Virus record (IMG/VR): IMGVR_UViG_3300008267_000243
Coordinates: 1-29,882 of that record
Length of the DNA: 29,882 nucleotides
DNA from: a virus
Reading direction: 5' to 3' (one strand)
In this document: positions 6,487-14,468 of the stretch, piece by piece
Numbering within the stretch: the first letter of the stretch is position 1
Layout of the letters: every line of letters begins with the position of its first letter
The notes under the pieces: model-generated
Seen by the model: only the letters and a program-made list of their open reading frames with translations
Database searches by the model: none
Told to the model about the DNA's origin: nothing
Program-made: the position numbers and the translations under genes

Positions 6487-7692
6487 ATGGCAAAAAGCGA
6501 AGAGAAAATGATGTCAGAGTCCGAGGCTTGGAAACAGCTAGAAGAGCTTTTTGGCTCAGACTCTGTAGTGAGACCAGATGAAGTTGTTAAGACAGATGTT
6601 ATCAAAACTACCACTCCGTCCCTTGATAGGGCTATCGGAGTAGGTGGTTGGCCAAGGGGTAGGCTGATTCAGTTGGCTGGTGCCCCTAGCTCTGGAAAAA
6701 CTCTCTTAGCCCTCTTGGCTATTGCTGAATGGCAGTCCGAGCATCCAGAGAACTGTGCAGCCTTTTTAGATGCAGAGTATACTTATAGCGCCGAATGGGC
6801 TGCCAAATTTGGAGTTGATAATGATAGAGTCTATCTTATCAAGAGCAACGAAGCAGCCAAAATCTTTGGAGGATTGGTTGGCAAGGTAAAGAAGAACGCT
6901 GTCACTGGAAAGCTAACTAAGATTCCAGGATTGTTTGATATGATTGCTGCAGGTCAAAGTATTTCTTATGTTCATCCAGAGACAAAAAAGAAGGTAAATT
7001 TAAACTGCGGAAGAATGGGAGTAGTCGTCCTAGATTCTATTGCTAACTTGCAAGTTCCACAGGAAGTAGAGGCCGATGTTGGCAAGTCACTCATGGCGGC
7101 AGTTGCAAGATTCCTAACTGTAGAGCTAAAGAAGCTAACTCCAGGTATCGCAAAAGCCAACGTAGCCATGATTGGCATTAACCAAGTAAGAGTTAATCCC
7201 GGACAAATGTTTGGAAATCCAGAGGACACACCTGGAGGAAAGGCTCTAAAGCATGCCTGTTCCATCATGGTAGAAGTTGGTCCAATGTCTGGCTCTGATA
7301 ACCTAATTCTAGACTCTAGAGAAGAAAAGCAGGGACATAAGATTAGAGCCAAGATTACCAAGAATAAGCTAGGTGCTCCCTTTAAAGTCGCAGAATTCTT
7401 CGTAGATTTTAGATCAGGAGTTGTTAGAAAGGGCGAGGAATTACTAGAGCTTGGCGTAAAGCTTAACCTTTTTGAAAGACCCAATAATAGAAGCTATATT
7501 ATCAATAAAGAAAAGCTTAACTCTAGAGATGCTGCTATAGAATTCTGCGAAGCTAACAAAGACTCTATTGAAAGTGCAATTAGAGACTACTATCTTTCTG
7601 GCTCAGATTCTTCATCTGATATGTCTGATGCTACAGAAGAAGCAGAAGTAGAAAACCCATTTGATGACGAAATTGATGGAGAAATTGTATGA
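6487..7692 (+). CDS. recA: RecA family recombinase
   Basis: 401 residues. ATP-dependent strand-exchange protein, the counterpart of T4 UvsX. Seen: Walker A GAPSSGKT (65-72), DAEYTYS with catalytic Glu at 97, Walker B VVVLDS (179-184), and NQVRVNPGQMFGNPEDTPGG (232-251), the RecA signature around loop 2. Relative to E. coli RecA there is an extra basic segment of roughly 40 residues (about 134-175) just before Walker B. The C-terminus is acidic (from about 370), as in bacterial RecA. TAGGAG overlapping the groEL stop provides the SD. The gene ends in an ATGA overlap with the next. It belongs with SSB, resolvase and the possible mediator. Confidence 0.92.
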   Translation: MAKSEEKMMSESEAWKQLEELFGSDSVVRPDEVVKTDVIKTTTPSLDRAIGVGGWPRGRLIQLAGAPSSGKTLLALLAIAEWQSEHPENCAAFLDAEYTYSAEWAAKFGVDNDRVYLIKSNEAAKIFGGLVGKVKKNAVTGKLTKIPGLFDMIAAGQSISYVHPETKKKVNLNCGRMGVVVLDSIANLQVPQEVEADVGKSLMAAVARFLTVELKKLTPGIAKANVAMIGINQVRVNPGQMFGNPEDTPGGKALKHACSIMVEVGPMSGSDNLILDSREEKQGHKIRAKITKNKLGAPFKVAEFFVDFRSGVVRKGEELLELGVKLNLFERPNNRSYIINKEKLNSRDAAIEFCEANKDSIESAIRDYYLSGSDSSSDMSDATEEAEVENPFDDEIDGEIV

Positions 7693-8057
7693 TATTAAGG
7701 TGCAATCAAGGCTGCAAGCTCAGCGATGGAACTACAGATGGATCTCTTAATGTAGAAACAAATGAGGTTATTTGTAATACCTGTGGTGATGCCATTAAGG
7801 GCATCTCAGATTTTGCAAAGCTATCTATGAAGAATACTGGAGATATCAAAAGAATTAATAAAAAGAAAGCTTTTGTTTTTTCCTGCCAGACTTGTAAAAA
7901 GAGCGTAGAGACAGAGATTGTTGCAGGAAAAGTCTCTGGTAAAAATTGTGCAGAAAAGAAATGTTCAATTAACATTACGGATTTTATGGTTAGAGTAATT
8001 GAGAATAATCAGTTATCCGACTTTGAGGGCAACAAGCTAAATGCAGAGCAAGTCTAG
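7689..8057 (+). CDS. Small eight-cysteine zinc-ribbon-like protein
   Basis: 122 residues, not recognised. Eight cysteines fall in two sets: C5, C9, C29, C32, and C66, C69, C87, C92. This suggests two four-cysteine zinc sites. The region between is basic. It overlaps recA (ATGA) and the primase gene (17 bases). The following primase lacks its own zinc-binding domain, so this protein might supply one in trans. However, the spacing does not match the CHC2 motif, so that is a hypothesis only. Confidence 0.65.
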   Translation: MILRCNQGCKLSDGTTDGSLNVETNEVICNTCGDAIKGISDFAKLSMKNTGDIKRINKKKAFVFSCQTCKKSVETEIVAGKVSGKNCAEKKCSINITDFMVRVIENNQLSDFEGNKLNAEQV

Positions 8058-8805
8058 TGAAATTTCCAAGTTAATTGATATCTGTCACTTTAATTTGGAA
8101 AAATCAGAAAAATGTTTTTCTTATCTTAGAAAAAATAGAAGGTTAAGTCTTGATCTAATTAACCGATATAGACTTGGATTTTTTCCACAAAATATTGGAA
8201 AACTGATACAGCACGTAGACGAAGAAGTGCTTATGAACTCAAACATTATTTCTGGACATAAGAATAGTGATTTTGCCAATTATTTTTATTTAGTAATACC
8301 ATTAATTAATGAGTATGGTGAATCAGTAGGCATTAGCGGCAGAGCTTTAGTCAATGATGATGAGAGGTCTTATCTAGGAATTCCAAAATATAAAAACTCA
8401 TCATTTAAAAAAGCAAATTTTTTATTTGGATTAAATTTTTCTAAAGAAAAAATTATAAATTCTGGTAATGTTTATGTAGTTGAGGGCTACTTTGATCAAA
8501 TTGCCATGACACAAAGAGGATTGGATAATTGTGTTGCCATTTGTGGTACAGCCTTTTCACAATATCATTTTTATAAATTGTCCAAATATTGTGATAAAAT
8601 TACATTCATTTTGGATTCAGACGAAGCTGGTCAAAAATCTGCTGAAAGAATTTACTCTAAATATCTAAATAAAGGTATTAAGTTAAGGTTTTTAAAAATT
8701 CCAAAGCCGTATAAAGATGTTGATGAATATTTTGCTGATCCATCTAAAAACAAATCTTCTTTTTTAAAAGAATTTAAACAAATTATTCCAGAGGATTGGG
8801 GATGA
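8041..8805 (+). CDS. dnaG: DnaG-type primase core lacking zinc-binding domain
   Basis: 254 residues. Makes RNA primers for lagging-strand synthesis. Seen: YLRKNRRLS..LINRYRLGF (about 28-47), matching the DnaG entry of the RNA polymerase domain; VIPLINEYGESVGISGRAL with a following YLGIPKYKNS (about 85-120); and a TOPRIM fold with VVEGYFD (E148), DSDEAG (D192, D194) and the later KDVDEY. The CHC2 zinc finger that precedes this core in DnaG is absent, as is a C-terminal helicase-binding domain. Codons are more AT-rich than in recA or groEL. It overlaps the gene before by 17 bases and the one after by ATGA. The core assignment is firm. Confidence 0.85.
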   Translation: MQSKSSEISKLIDICHFNLEKSEKCFSYLRKNRRLSLDLINRYRLGFFPQNIGKLIQHVDEEVLMNSNIISGHKNSDFANYFYLVIPLINEYGESVGISGRALVNDDERSYLGIPKYKNSSFKKANFLFGLNFSKEKIINSGNVYVVEGYFDQIAMTQRGLDNCVAICGTAFSQYHFYKLSKYCDKITFILDSDEAGQKSAERIYSKYLNKGIKLRFLKIPKPYKDVDEYFADPSKNKSSFLKEFKQIIPEDWG

Positions 8806-9266
8806 AAAAAAAGAGCAAATCATATCAATATAAGATAGTTGAAGTTTCCTTTGACTATGCAAATTTATCTAATTTCTCTGAAAATAGAGGAATGGCGGCC
8901 ATTCTATCTGAGAATTCTTATAGCGATAAAATGTGTGATCTTAGAGAGAAGTTATTAGAAGAGCTATATGAAGTAATACATGGAAATGTATTAACAGAGC
9001 ATCAGCAAAAAATTTTGTTTATGAGACTTATGGGCAAGACACAGAATGAGATTGCATCCCACCTTGGAATCACACAATCTGCTGTACACAAGGCGATGCA
9101 TGGTAACATTGATTATAAGAATCAGAAAAAAAGATATGGCGGTATAGTTAAGAAGTTAAAGAAAATATGTTTTAATGAACCAAAAATAAAAGACATTTTA
9201 GATGAAATGTCTAAGTCAAATAATTTATCAGAAGATTCTCCTACTAATTTCTTTACAGAATTATAA
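8802..9266 (+). CDS. Sigma-70 region 4-like helix-turn-helix protein
   Basis: 154 residues from the ATG at 8802, which overlaps the primase stop and follows GAGGATTGGGG; a TTG two codons upstream is possible but unnecessary. Residues about 64-120 read LTEHQQKILFMRLMGKTQNEIASHLGI.QSAVHKA in pieces, the pattern of sigma-70 region 4 or LuxR-type HTH domains (a DNA-binding four-helix unit), followed by a basic KKRYGGIVKKLKK segment. No region 2 is obvious. It is the last replication-side gene before the virion genes, so it may direct middle or late transcription. It could also be a different HTH regulator. Confidence 0.65.
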   Translation: MKKKSKSYQYKIVEVSFDYANLSNFSENRGMAAILSENSYSDKMCDLREKLLEELYEVIHGNVLTEHQQKILFMRLMGKTQNEIASHLGITQSAVHKAMHGNIDYKNQKKRYGGIVKKLKKICFNEPKIKDILDEMSKSNNLSEDSPTNFFTEL

Positions 9267-9269
9267 ATA
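9262..9269 (+). promoter_or_regulatory. TATAAATA element, possible late-type promoter
   Basis: TATAAATA is identical to the T4 late promoter -10 consensus. It spans the stop codon of the sigma-like gene and lies 51 bases before the next ATG, at the boundary between replication and virion genes. AT-rich DNA yields this octamer by chance (copies inside genes occur at 6370 and 19109), so support is positional only. Confidence 0.3.
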
Positions 9270-9320
9270 TCATAAAAATTTTATCTATTAATAAAAATAA
9301 ACATTCTTGGAGAATCAAAG

Positions 9321-9785
9321 ATGAAAGAACTAGATAATATCTTATTTGATTTATATCAAAAAAGAATAAAAGATGTAAGCAAAAAGAATAAGATATCTAT
9401 GGATGAGGCTGTTGGTCTCAAGAAAGTTGCCTTTGATATTTATAAGATTATGAATGACCAATATAATGACCTGTGGAGGGTAGAGGACGGCTTTTTAGTC
9501 AGAAGCTCTGATCCAAAATATCAGGTAAAGGAAGGCGGAGACTGGTCTGCAGTTTCTAGCTACGACGGAAAAATCGTAACTCTTGCCTATAAAAATGTTC
9601 CAGTTTGCAACTTCTCATCAGAAGAGTATGGTTTTTCCACTGAAGACGTATTTACCTTTAAAAGTGCATTATTAGACGAAGTAAGTCAAAATAATGATTT
9701 TTTAAAAAATGTTTTTAGTTCTCAGGCAAGATCAAAAAAAGAAGCTCTTACCAATGTCTTCCCAGAGCTTAAAAAGTTTGTATAA
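9321..9785 (+). CDS. Hypothetical protein, probable virion-associated
   Basis: 154 residues, not recognised. A helical, Lys-rich N-terminus (1-50) is followed by a mixed region with several aromatic residues (LWRVEDGFLVRSSDP, then the VTLAYKNVPVCNF stretch) that looks beta-rich, and a helical C-terminus. TTGGAGAA supplies an SD before the ATG. It is the first gene after a 54-base AT-rich gap. Its neighbours downstream have the Lys-x-Ala motifs typical of the virion genes in this window, and LKKVAF is present here too. Function unknown. Confidence 0.65.
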   Translation: MKELDNILFDLYQKRIKDVSKKNKISMDEAVGLKKVAFDIYKIMNDQYNDLWRVEDGFLVRSSDPKYQVKEGGDWSAVSSYDGKIVTLAYKNVPVCNFSSEEYGFSTEDVFTFKSALLDEVSQNNDFLKNVFSSQARSKKEALTNVFPELKKFV

Positions 9786-9794
9786 GGAAATAAA

Positions 9795-11333
9795 ATGAAA
9801 GATATTAAAAATATAGCAAGAGAAGCAAAAAAAGCTCTAGATCAATTACAGAATGGTAAGAGTTATCCAACCAGCTATGTTCTAGATAGACTTGAAAAGG
9901 CTGCTGGCAGAAACTCTGGAGATCCTGTCATTGGACACTTTAGAGATGTTATGCAAAAGGTTGCAAAGTCTAACCAGTTTGTTAGTCAGTCGCAGCTAAC
10001 GGAACTATATCATCAGCTATCAGGTATGGGTGGTGGCAGAGATAAGTTTAGAAGAGAGCTTGGTGATCTAATCTTTGAAAGACCATCTCCAAAAATAGAA
10101 AAAGATGCTTCTACAGCTAGAGTCTCTTATGAAAATGGCATGTTGCCACTCTACGGTGATTCAGAGGCTTCTAAGGAATTTGAAGGAGTTTTCTCTCTTG
10201 ATAAAAAATCTTTCTCTTCACTTTCTGATAATGTGATCAAAAAAGCAGAGAAGTTTACAAAAGTTCAGCTAACATCCCTGGGCTGCTCTCCAACCTCTGT
10301 CTCTGTAGTTCATCACAATGAACACTTCATTCTTTGCAAAGCCTCTGTTGATACCTCAGATCATACTCAGGTCGATCTGTCAATTCCAGTCAAGATTGCT
10401 GGTGGAATTCCATCTATTCCAGATTCTTTTATTCAAGACAATAAGGTTGTAAAACTAAATAAAGAGAATCTCTATGTCCACCTAAAAGACAAACAAAACT
10501 TTAAAAAGAAAGCCTCTAGAAATGCGTTTGAGGGACAGAGGGCTGCCCATGATTTCAGGCTGGATACTCCAGTGGTTCCAGTGGCTCTTGAGAAGTTTGC
10601 AGAACTAGAGAATAACCTAGTAGCTGCAGCCTCTAAGTACTCCCAGAATCAGATTGGACTTGCCTCCAAGGTTCTAGAGGTAGAGCTAAAGGGAATGGGA
10701 GTTCAGAATCCTCAGATCAGGGTAGCTTCATCTGATGATAGATATCTAAATCTAAAGGCAGAGATTCCTACAACTGGCGGAAGAGTTGATATTCTTGTAC
10801 CTGTGGAGTTTTCATCTGGAAGGCCAATTATTCCAAATTCCTTCAAGGTTGGCGGCGAGCTATACAAGCTAAACTCTGAGTCAATTAATGCCTTGGTCAA
10901 GGTTGCCAAGAAGTCTGGACTAGAAACCATTTCTAGGGAAGCAGAGTCTATGGAAAGACTCTCTCATGATCAATTGCTAGATAGAATGATTTCTGGAGTT
11001 AGCTCTGGAGATCTTAAGATCGCAGAAGACGCACTTAGAGCTATTGAGTTGAAGTTCGGTGGTCAAACTTATATCTCAGCACTAGAAAAATTCTCTAAAC
11101 TACTCAAGCATGCCTCTAACAATGATAAGAGAGACGTTCTTATTAAGGAAGCTCTAAAGAAGGGTGAGTTTATTTGGGTTCCAACTTCTGTGGAGCCATT
11201 CTGCCCCAAGTTGGGTCTACCAGCCTCTAAGGTAGATTTCGATGCCAAGGGAAGGCCAATTCCATTTAGAAGATCTATGAGAGAGGATATAGAGGGAGCT
11301 CTAATTAGCACCTCAAAGGTTGTATTGTCATGA
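9795..11333 (+). CDS. Hypothetical virion protein with internal domain duplication
   Basis: 512 residues, not recognised. Two segments, about 143-231 and 274-369, are related by eye: both run from a helical KxxQ... stretch into a beta-rich part with VDLSIPVKIAGGIPSIPDSF in the first and VDILVPVEFSSGRPIIPNSF in the second, then a K/LN.E.. ending. A helical N-terminus (1-100) and a C-terminus with GEFIWVPTSVEPFCPKLG frame the repeats. Motifs of the Lys-x-Ala type occur (FKKKAS, IKKAEK). It sits between an unknown gene and another virion-like gene and overlaps the latter by ATGA. Probably structural, but this is inference from position. Confidence 0.7.
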   Translation: MKDIKNIAREAKKALDQLQNGKSYPTSYVLDRLEKAAGRNSGDPVIGHFRDVMQKVAKSNQFVSQSQLTELYHQLSGMGGGRDKFRRELGDLIFERPSPKIEKDASTARVSYENGMLPLYGDSEASKEFEGVFSLDKKSFSSLSDNVIKKAEKFTKVQLTSLGCSPTSVSVVHHNEHFILCKASVDTSDHTQVDLSIPVKIAGGIPSIPDSFIQDNKVVKLNKENLYVHLKDKQNFKKKASRNAFEGQRAAHDFRLDTPVVPVALEKFAELENNLVAAASKYSQNQIGLASKVLEVELKGMGVQNPQIRVASSDDRYLNLKAEIPTTGGRVDILVPVEFSSGRPIIPNSFKVGGELYKLNSESINALVKVAKKSGLETISREAESMERLSHDQLLDRMISGVSSGDLKIAEDALRAIELKFGGQTYISALEKFSKLLKHASNNDKRDVLIKEALKKGEFIWVPTSVEPFCPKLGLPASKVDFDAKGRPIPFRRSMREDIEGALISTSKVVLS

Positions 11334-12055
11334 AAAAAAAGGCATTAAAGGATCAACACGGTCTGTTTCAGCATTTCCAATCTGGAGTGGCTGACTACAA
11401 TACTAGAGAGAACTACCTAGCTCAACGCGGCGGTAAGTCATCTGATCTACAAAAACTATATGGTCTTGGACCAGAGCATCCAGAATCATATCAGCCAAAA
11501 AAGGAGAAGCCCGGCAGTCTATCTACTAGATATGTTCCTGGAAGACCTGGCGTTCAGGCTCTTAGGGTTTCATCTGGAGTTTATCAGGATCCAAATACAA
11601 AAGAGATTTTTGATTATAATGAAGGATTTACTACATCAGATGGCAGAACTTTTAGAGGTGGAACCGTGGATCTTCAGACAGACTTAGTAACACTAGCAAA
11701 TAGATTAGATAGATTGGGACTTACTAAAGAAGCCTCTCTTTTGGATTCAATTCTAAAAAAGGTTGCTCAAACTCAATCAGATCCATGCTCAGAGCTTGCT
11801 AGCACTATTCTAATGGGAGTTCCATATGCAGATCTGAATAATGATAATATTGGCAAACTTGCAAGCTTTCTTAGCCAAAATTTTGGAGAAGAATCTTGCC
11901 TTAAAATCAATGAGTTTTTAAAGGCCAATATTTCTGACCAAAATTTTTCAGACAGCATGATGGGCAAAGATGATTCCTCAGATGATTCGGATTCAGTAGG
12001 ACACGATCCAGAAATGTCAGCAGATATTCTACAGGCTGCACTTTCCACCATCTAA
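11330..12055 (+). CDS. Hypothetical virion protein with a helical LD..G..A motif
   Basis: 241 residues, not recognised. The N-terminal part is polar and rich in Gly, Tyr and Pro (loop-like, about 10-110). Residues about 115-147 contain LVTLANRLDRLGLTKEASLL with a following DSILKKVAQ, a two-helix motif that recurs in two other virion proteins here. The C-terminus is acidic and Ser-rich (about 205-230). The ATG overlaps the preceding stop, and a strong hairpin terminator follows. It closes the transcription unit that begins at the resolvase. Confidence 0.65.
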   Translation: MKKKALKDQHGLFQHFQSGVADYNTRENYLAQRGGKSSDLQKLYGLGPEHPESYQPKKEKPGSLSTRYVPGRPGVQALRVSSGVYQDPNTKEIFDYNEGFTTSDGRTFRGGTVDLQTDLVTLANRLDRLGLTKEASLLDSILKKVAQTQSDPCSELASTILMGVPYADLNNDNIGKLASFLSQNFGEESCLKINEFLKANISDQNFSDSMMGKDDSSDDSDSVGHDPEMSADILQAALSTI

Positions 12056-12087
12056 GGATAGTATTATTTTTAAATAGCAAATGAATT

Positions 12088-12125
12088 TGCTCATTTAGAG
12101 TAAAATCTAAATGAGCATTTTTTTT
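12088..12125 (+). terminator. Intrinsic terminator, 11-bp stem with eight T
   Basis: Arms 12088-12098 (TGCTCATTTAG) and 12107-12117 (CTAAATGAGCA) are perfectly complementary, with an 8-base loop, and T-run 12118-12125. The apex reads GAGTAAAAT, the same nine bases as in the hairpin at 4267-4304. The SD (GAGG) of the next gene starts right after the T-run. Confidence 0.85.
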
Positions 12126-12133
12126 GAGGTAAC

Positions 12134-12826
12134 ATGAGCGCAAAAGTACTAAATCATCCAGATAAAGAAAGAATTATTGAAAAACTTTTATCTGGAGAGT
12201 CTGTTAAGGAAATAGAATCTTGGCTTGAAAAAAAATATCCAAGATCTAAAAGACTTCATATTTCTTATATGACTCTGCAGAAATTTAGATCAGAAAACCT
12301 AAATATTAAAGGAGAAGTTCTAGAAGATATTAAGAATAAAAAAACAGAAATTGATAAGAAAAATTTAGAGCTTGAAACAAAAATGATAGTACAAAGCTCT
12401 AATGCCTATCAGAAAAAGATTGATGAGATTGCTTCTTCTGAACTAGATGTTACTAGGCGACTACTAGAAATGGACAGGCTGATTAACTCTAGAATAGAAC
12501 ACTACTTTAATTTATTAGAAACAGGTGGATCCATTAAAGAGGATCGAATTTTTCTTGAGTACGTCAATACTATGAAGTCCTTAATGCAGGACTGGAAGAA
12601 ATATATTGAGGGTGTTGCTGATAAAAAAATAGAACATAATATTAATATTAATGTTGTTAATGAACATGCAAGAATTTTAAAAGAAACAATTTTAGAAATT
12701 CTAAGAGAAATGGATCCAAAGTTAATTGCATTATTTGTAGATAAATTGAATTATAGAATGAAGCAATTAGATGTTTACCAGGATGTAGATCCAAGGAGGC
12801 AAATAATAGATGTTGATGGACGGTAA
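12134..12826 (+). CDS. HTH/coiled-coil protein, possible terminase small subunit
   Basis: 230 residues. An N-terminal helix-turn-helix-like region (about 10-55: IIEKLLSGESVKEIESWL, then ISYMTLQKFR) is followed by a long charged helical region (about 60-190) suited to oligomerisation, and a mixed C-terminus. Terminase small subunits have this order (DNA-binding HTH, then coiled-coil oligomerisation) and lie upstream of terL; here terL is about 5 kb downstream in the same unit. No diagnostic motif proves it. An alternative is another DNA-binding virion or regulatory protein. The SD is GAGG, directly after a terminator. Confidence 0.6.
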   Translation: MSAKVLNHPDKERIIEKLLSGESVKEIESWLEKKYPRSKRLHISYMTLQKFRSENLNIKGEVLEDIKNKKTEIDKKNLELETKMIVQSSNAYQKKIDEIASSELDVTRRLLEMDRLINSRIEHYFNLLETGGSIKEDRIFLEYVNTMKSLMQDWKKYIEGVADKKIEHNININVVNEHARILKETILEILREMDPKLIALFVDKLNYRMKQLDVYQDVDPRRQIIDVDGR

Positions 12827-13064
12827 AAAGCTTAAAACATTTCAGCTTCATGATTTAAATAGCAGAATTTCTTTTTCTAATTGGTTAAAAACAAACATCT
12901 CTAATGAGAGACAAAATTCTGCAATTGAAATCTTCAAATCAAAAAGATATCTGGAATACCTAAAATACATCGAAGAGCAGGTTAGAGCTCAGCCTTTAAA
13001 GAATAAAATGGATTGGATTGAGCAAATAAAAAAGCTAAAAGAAGAAAGGAATGAAGAAGAATAA
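12810..13064 (+). CDS. Small hypothetical helical protein
   Basis: 84 residues, not recognised; basic and largely helical, with several Trp/Tyr and a Lys/Glu-rich C-terminus. The start at 12810 has AAGGAGG (12793-12799) 10 bases upstream; a second in-frame ATG two codons later is also possible. It overlaps the genes on both sides (17 bases and 1 base), so it is coupled to the possible small terminase and to the large head gene after it. Confidence 0.6.
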   Translation: MLMDGKKLKTFQLHDLNSRISFSNWLKTNISNERQNSAIEIFKSKRYLEYLKYIEEQVRAQPLKNKMDWIEQIKKLKEERNEEE

Positions 13065-14449
13065 TGTCTTTTACTATTTCTCAAAAATTATTGGCCAAAA
13101 AAGCAGCCAAAGAATTTGGTATAAAAGATATTTCTAAATTTTCTTATGGTAACTTAAGAGATTTTAATGATGCTTATTACTGGACATTAGTCAATCTAAT
13201 GGAATCAAAAAAGTTAAAAAAAATAGCCTATCCTAATGGCTCTGGAGGTCCAGAGTTGGCTCCAGAGTATGATTTAAAAAAATGGTTAGATCTTGTTTAT
13301 GCAATTCATCTAGAATCTAAAAAAACTGGAGAGCTAGTTTTAAATCTGCTTGATAAATATGCAGAAAAATTAGATAAAAGTATACAAGAAGATACTAATT
13401 TTAAAGCATGGTTTAAGTTTTATTATAATGGTGAAAACTTAAAATATGCTTCTAGGAATAAAAACATGAAAAAACAAGCTTTATATAGTGGTAATTTAGG
13501 GCAAACTCCTGGCCTCTATGGTCACTCCACCTACGATCTTCCAGGCAGCAGCTTTGGTGCAGCCGCCGCCAAGGCAGAGGCAGACTCGCAGCCAGAGGCT
13601 AACCCAGTAGATACAAGCTCTGATGATCTAAAGTCTTGGAAGGCAAGAGTCAATACTGCATGCAGAAGAATCGATAAACTACTTAGAGAATCAGATCATC
13701 TTTCTCCAGATGAATACCTAGAGCTTTCTCAGCTTTTATTAACTTTTAGTCATAAAATTAGAGGTGTTAAGCTTTTATCTACCGCCCAGGATTTAACCTA
13801 CCAATTTAGCAATACTTTAAAAAAGTATGCTAAGAATAAATCTTCTACATCTTTGATTAAAAATGCTTCTGATATTTTAATTAAAACAGCGCAAGAAGCA
13901 GAGCAGACTCCAGTACCCGCTCCAGCGCCCGCTCCAGCACCAGCCGCCGCTCCAGTGGATCAGGCGGAATTGGAAGGCGCAGCAGAAGCACCAGTTGAGA
14001 CTCCATCTCCCGAGAGGACCTTGAAGGATAGTATACCTGGTCCAGACGATGTAGAGCCTGCAGATATAAAGGATATTACTCCAATTCCAGGTCCAAAAGA
14101 AGGAGAGTACGACGGATTTGTTGGAGATGTAAAGTTAGATGACGCTGCTTCAAAATTAGATGAGGTAGCAGGAATGCTTTCCGATAGAAGAATTATTAGA
14201 TTGCTAGCAGAGTTTGACATTATGTTGGATAAAATTGGAATTGCAGCAATGTTTCCAGAGTTAGCAGAGGCTCAGAGCAAACTAATTGACGGATACTCTT
14301 ACGCTCTAACCCGCGTTACTAAGATGATGGGCCAGCTAGCAAATGCAAGAATGCTTCTTGAGGCACAGGATAGTGGAGAGGAGCTAACTGAAGGTCAGGA
14401 GGCAGGCACCGAGCCCAACGTTCCAAGGCCAGAAGAAACCCCTCAATAA
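13064..14449 (+). CDS. Hypothetical virion protein with Pro-Ala linker
   Basis: 461 residues, not recognised. The N-terminal domain (about 1-140) is helical and Lys-rich. An Ala-rich spacer (165-180) leads to a second helical domain (about 188-278). A low-complexity Pro/Ala linker (282-297) and an acidic Pro/Gly-rich segment follow, then a third helical domain (about 345-430) and a charged tail. Lys-x-Ala motifs (LKKIAY, MKKQAL, LIKNAS, LIKTAQ) sit mainly near domain borders, as expected for cleavage or flexible sites. It starts on the last base of the previous stop codon. Structural role inferred from position. Confidence 0.65.
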   Translation: MSFTISQKLLAKKAAKEFGIKDISKFSYGNLRDFNDAYYWTLVNLMESKKLKKIAYPNGSGGPELAPEYDLKKWLDLVYAIHLESKKTGELVLNLLDKYAEKLDKSIQEDTNFKAWFKFYYNGENLKYASRNKNMKKQALYSGNLGQTPGLYGHSTYDLPGSSFGAAAAKAEADSQPEANPVDTSSDDLKSWKARVNTACRRIDKLLRESDHLSPDEYLELSQLLLTFSHKIRGVKLLSTAQDLTYQFSNTLKKYAKNKSSTSLIKNASDILIKTAQEAEQTPVPAPAPAPAPAAAPVDQAELEGAAEAPVETPSPERTLKDSIPGPDDVEPADIKDITPIPGPKEGEYDGFVGDVKLDDAASKLDEVAGMLSDRRIIRLLAEFDIMLDKIGIAAMFPELAEAQSKLIDGYSYALTRVTKMMGQLANARMLLEAQDSGEELTEGQEAGTEPNVPRPEETPQ

Positions 14450-14468
14450 CGTCTAGAATGGAAAGAAA

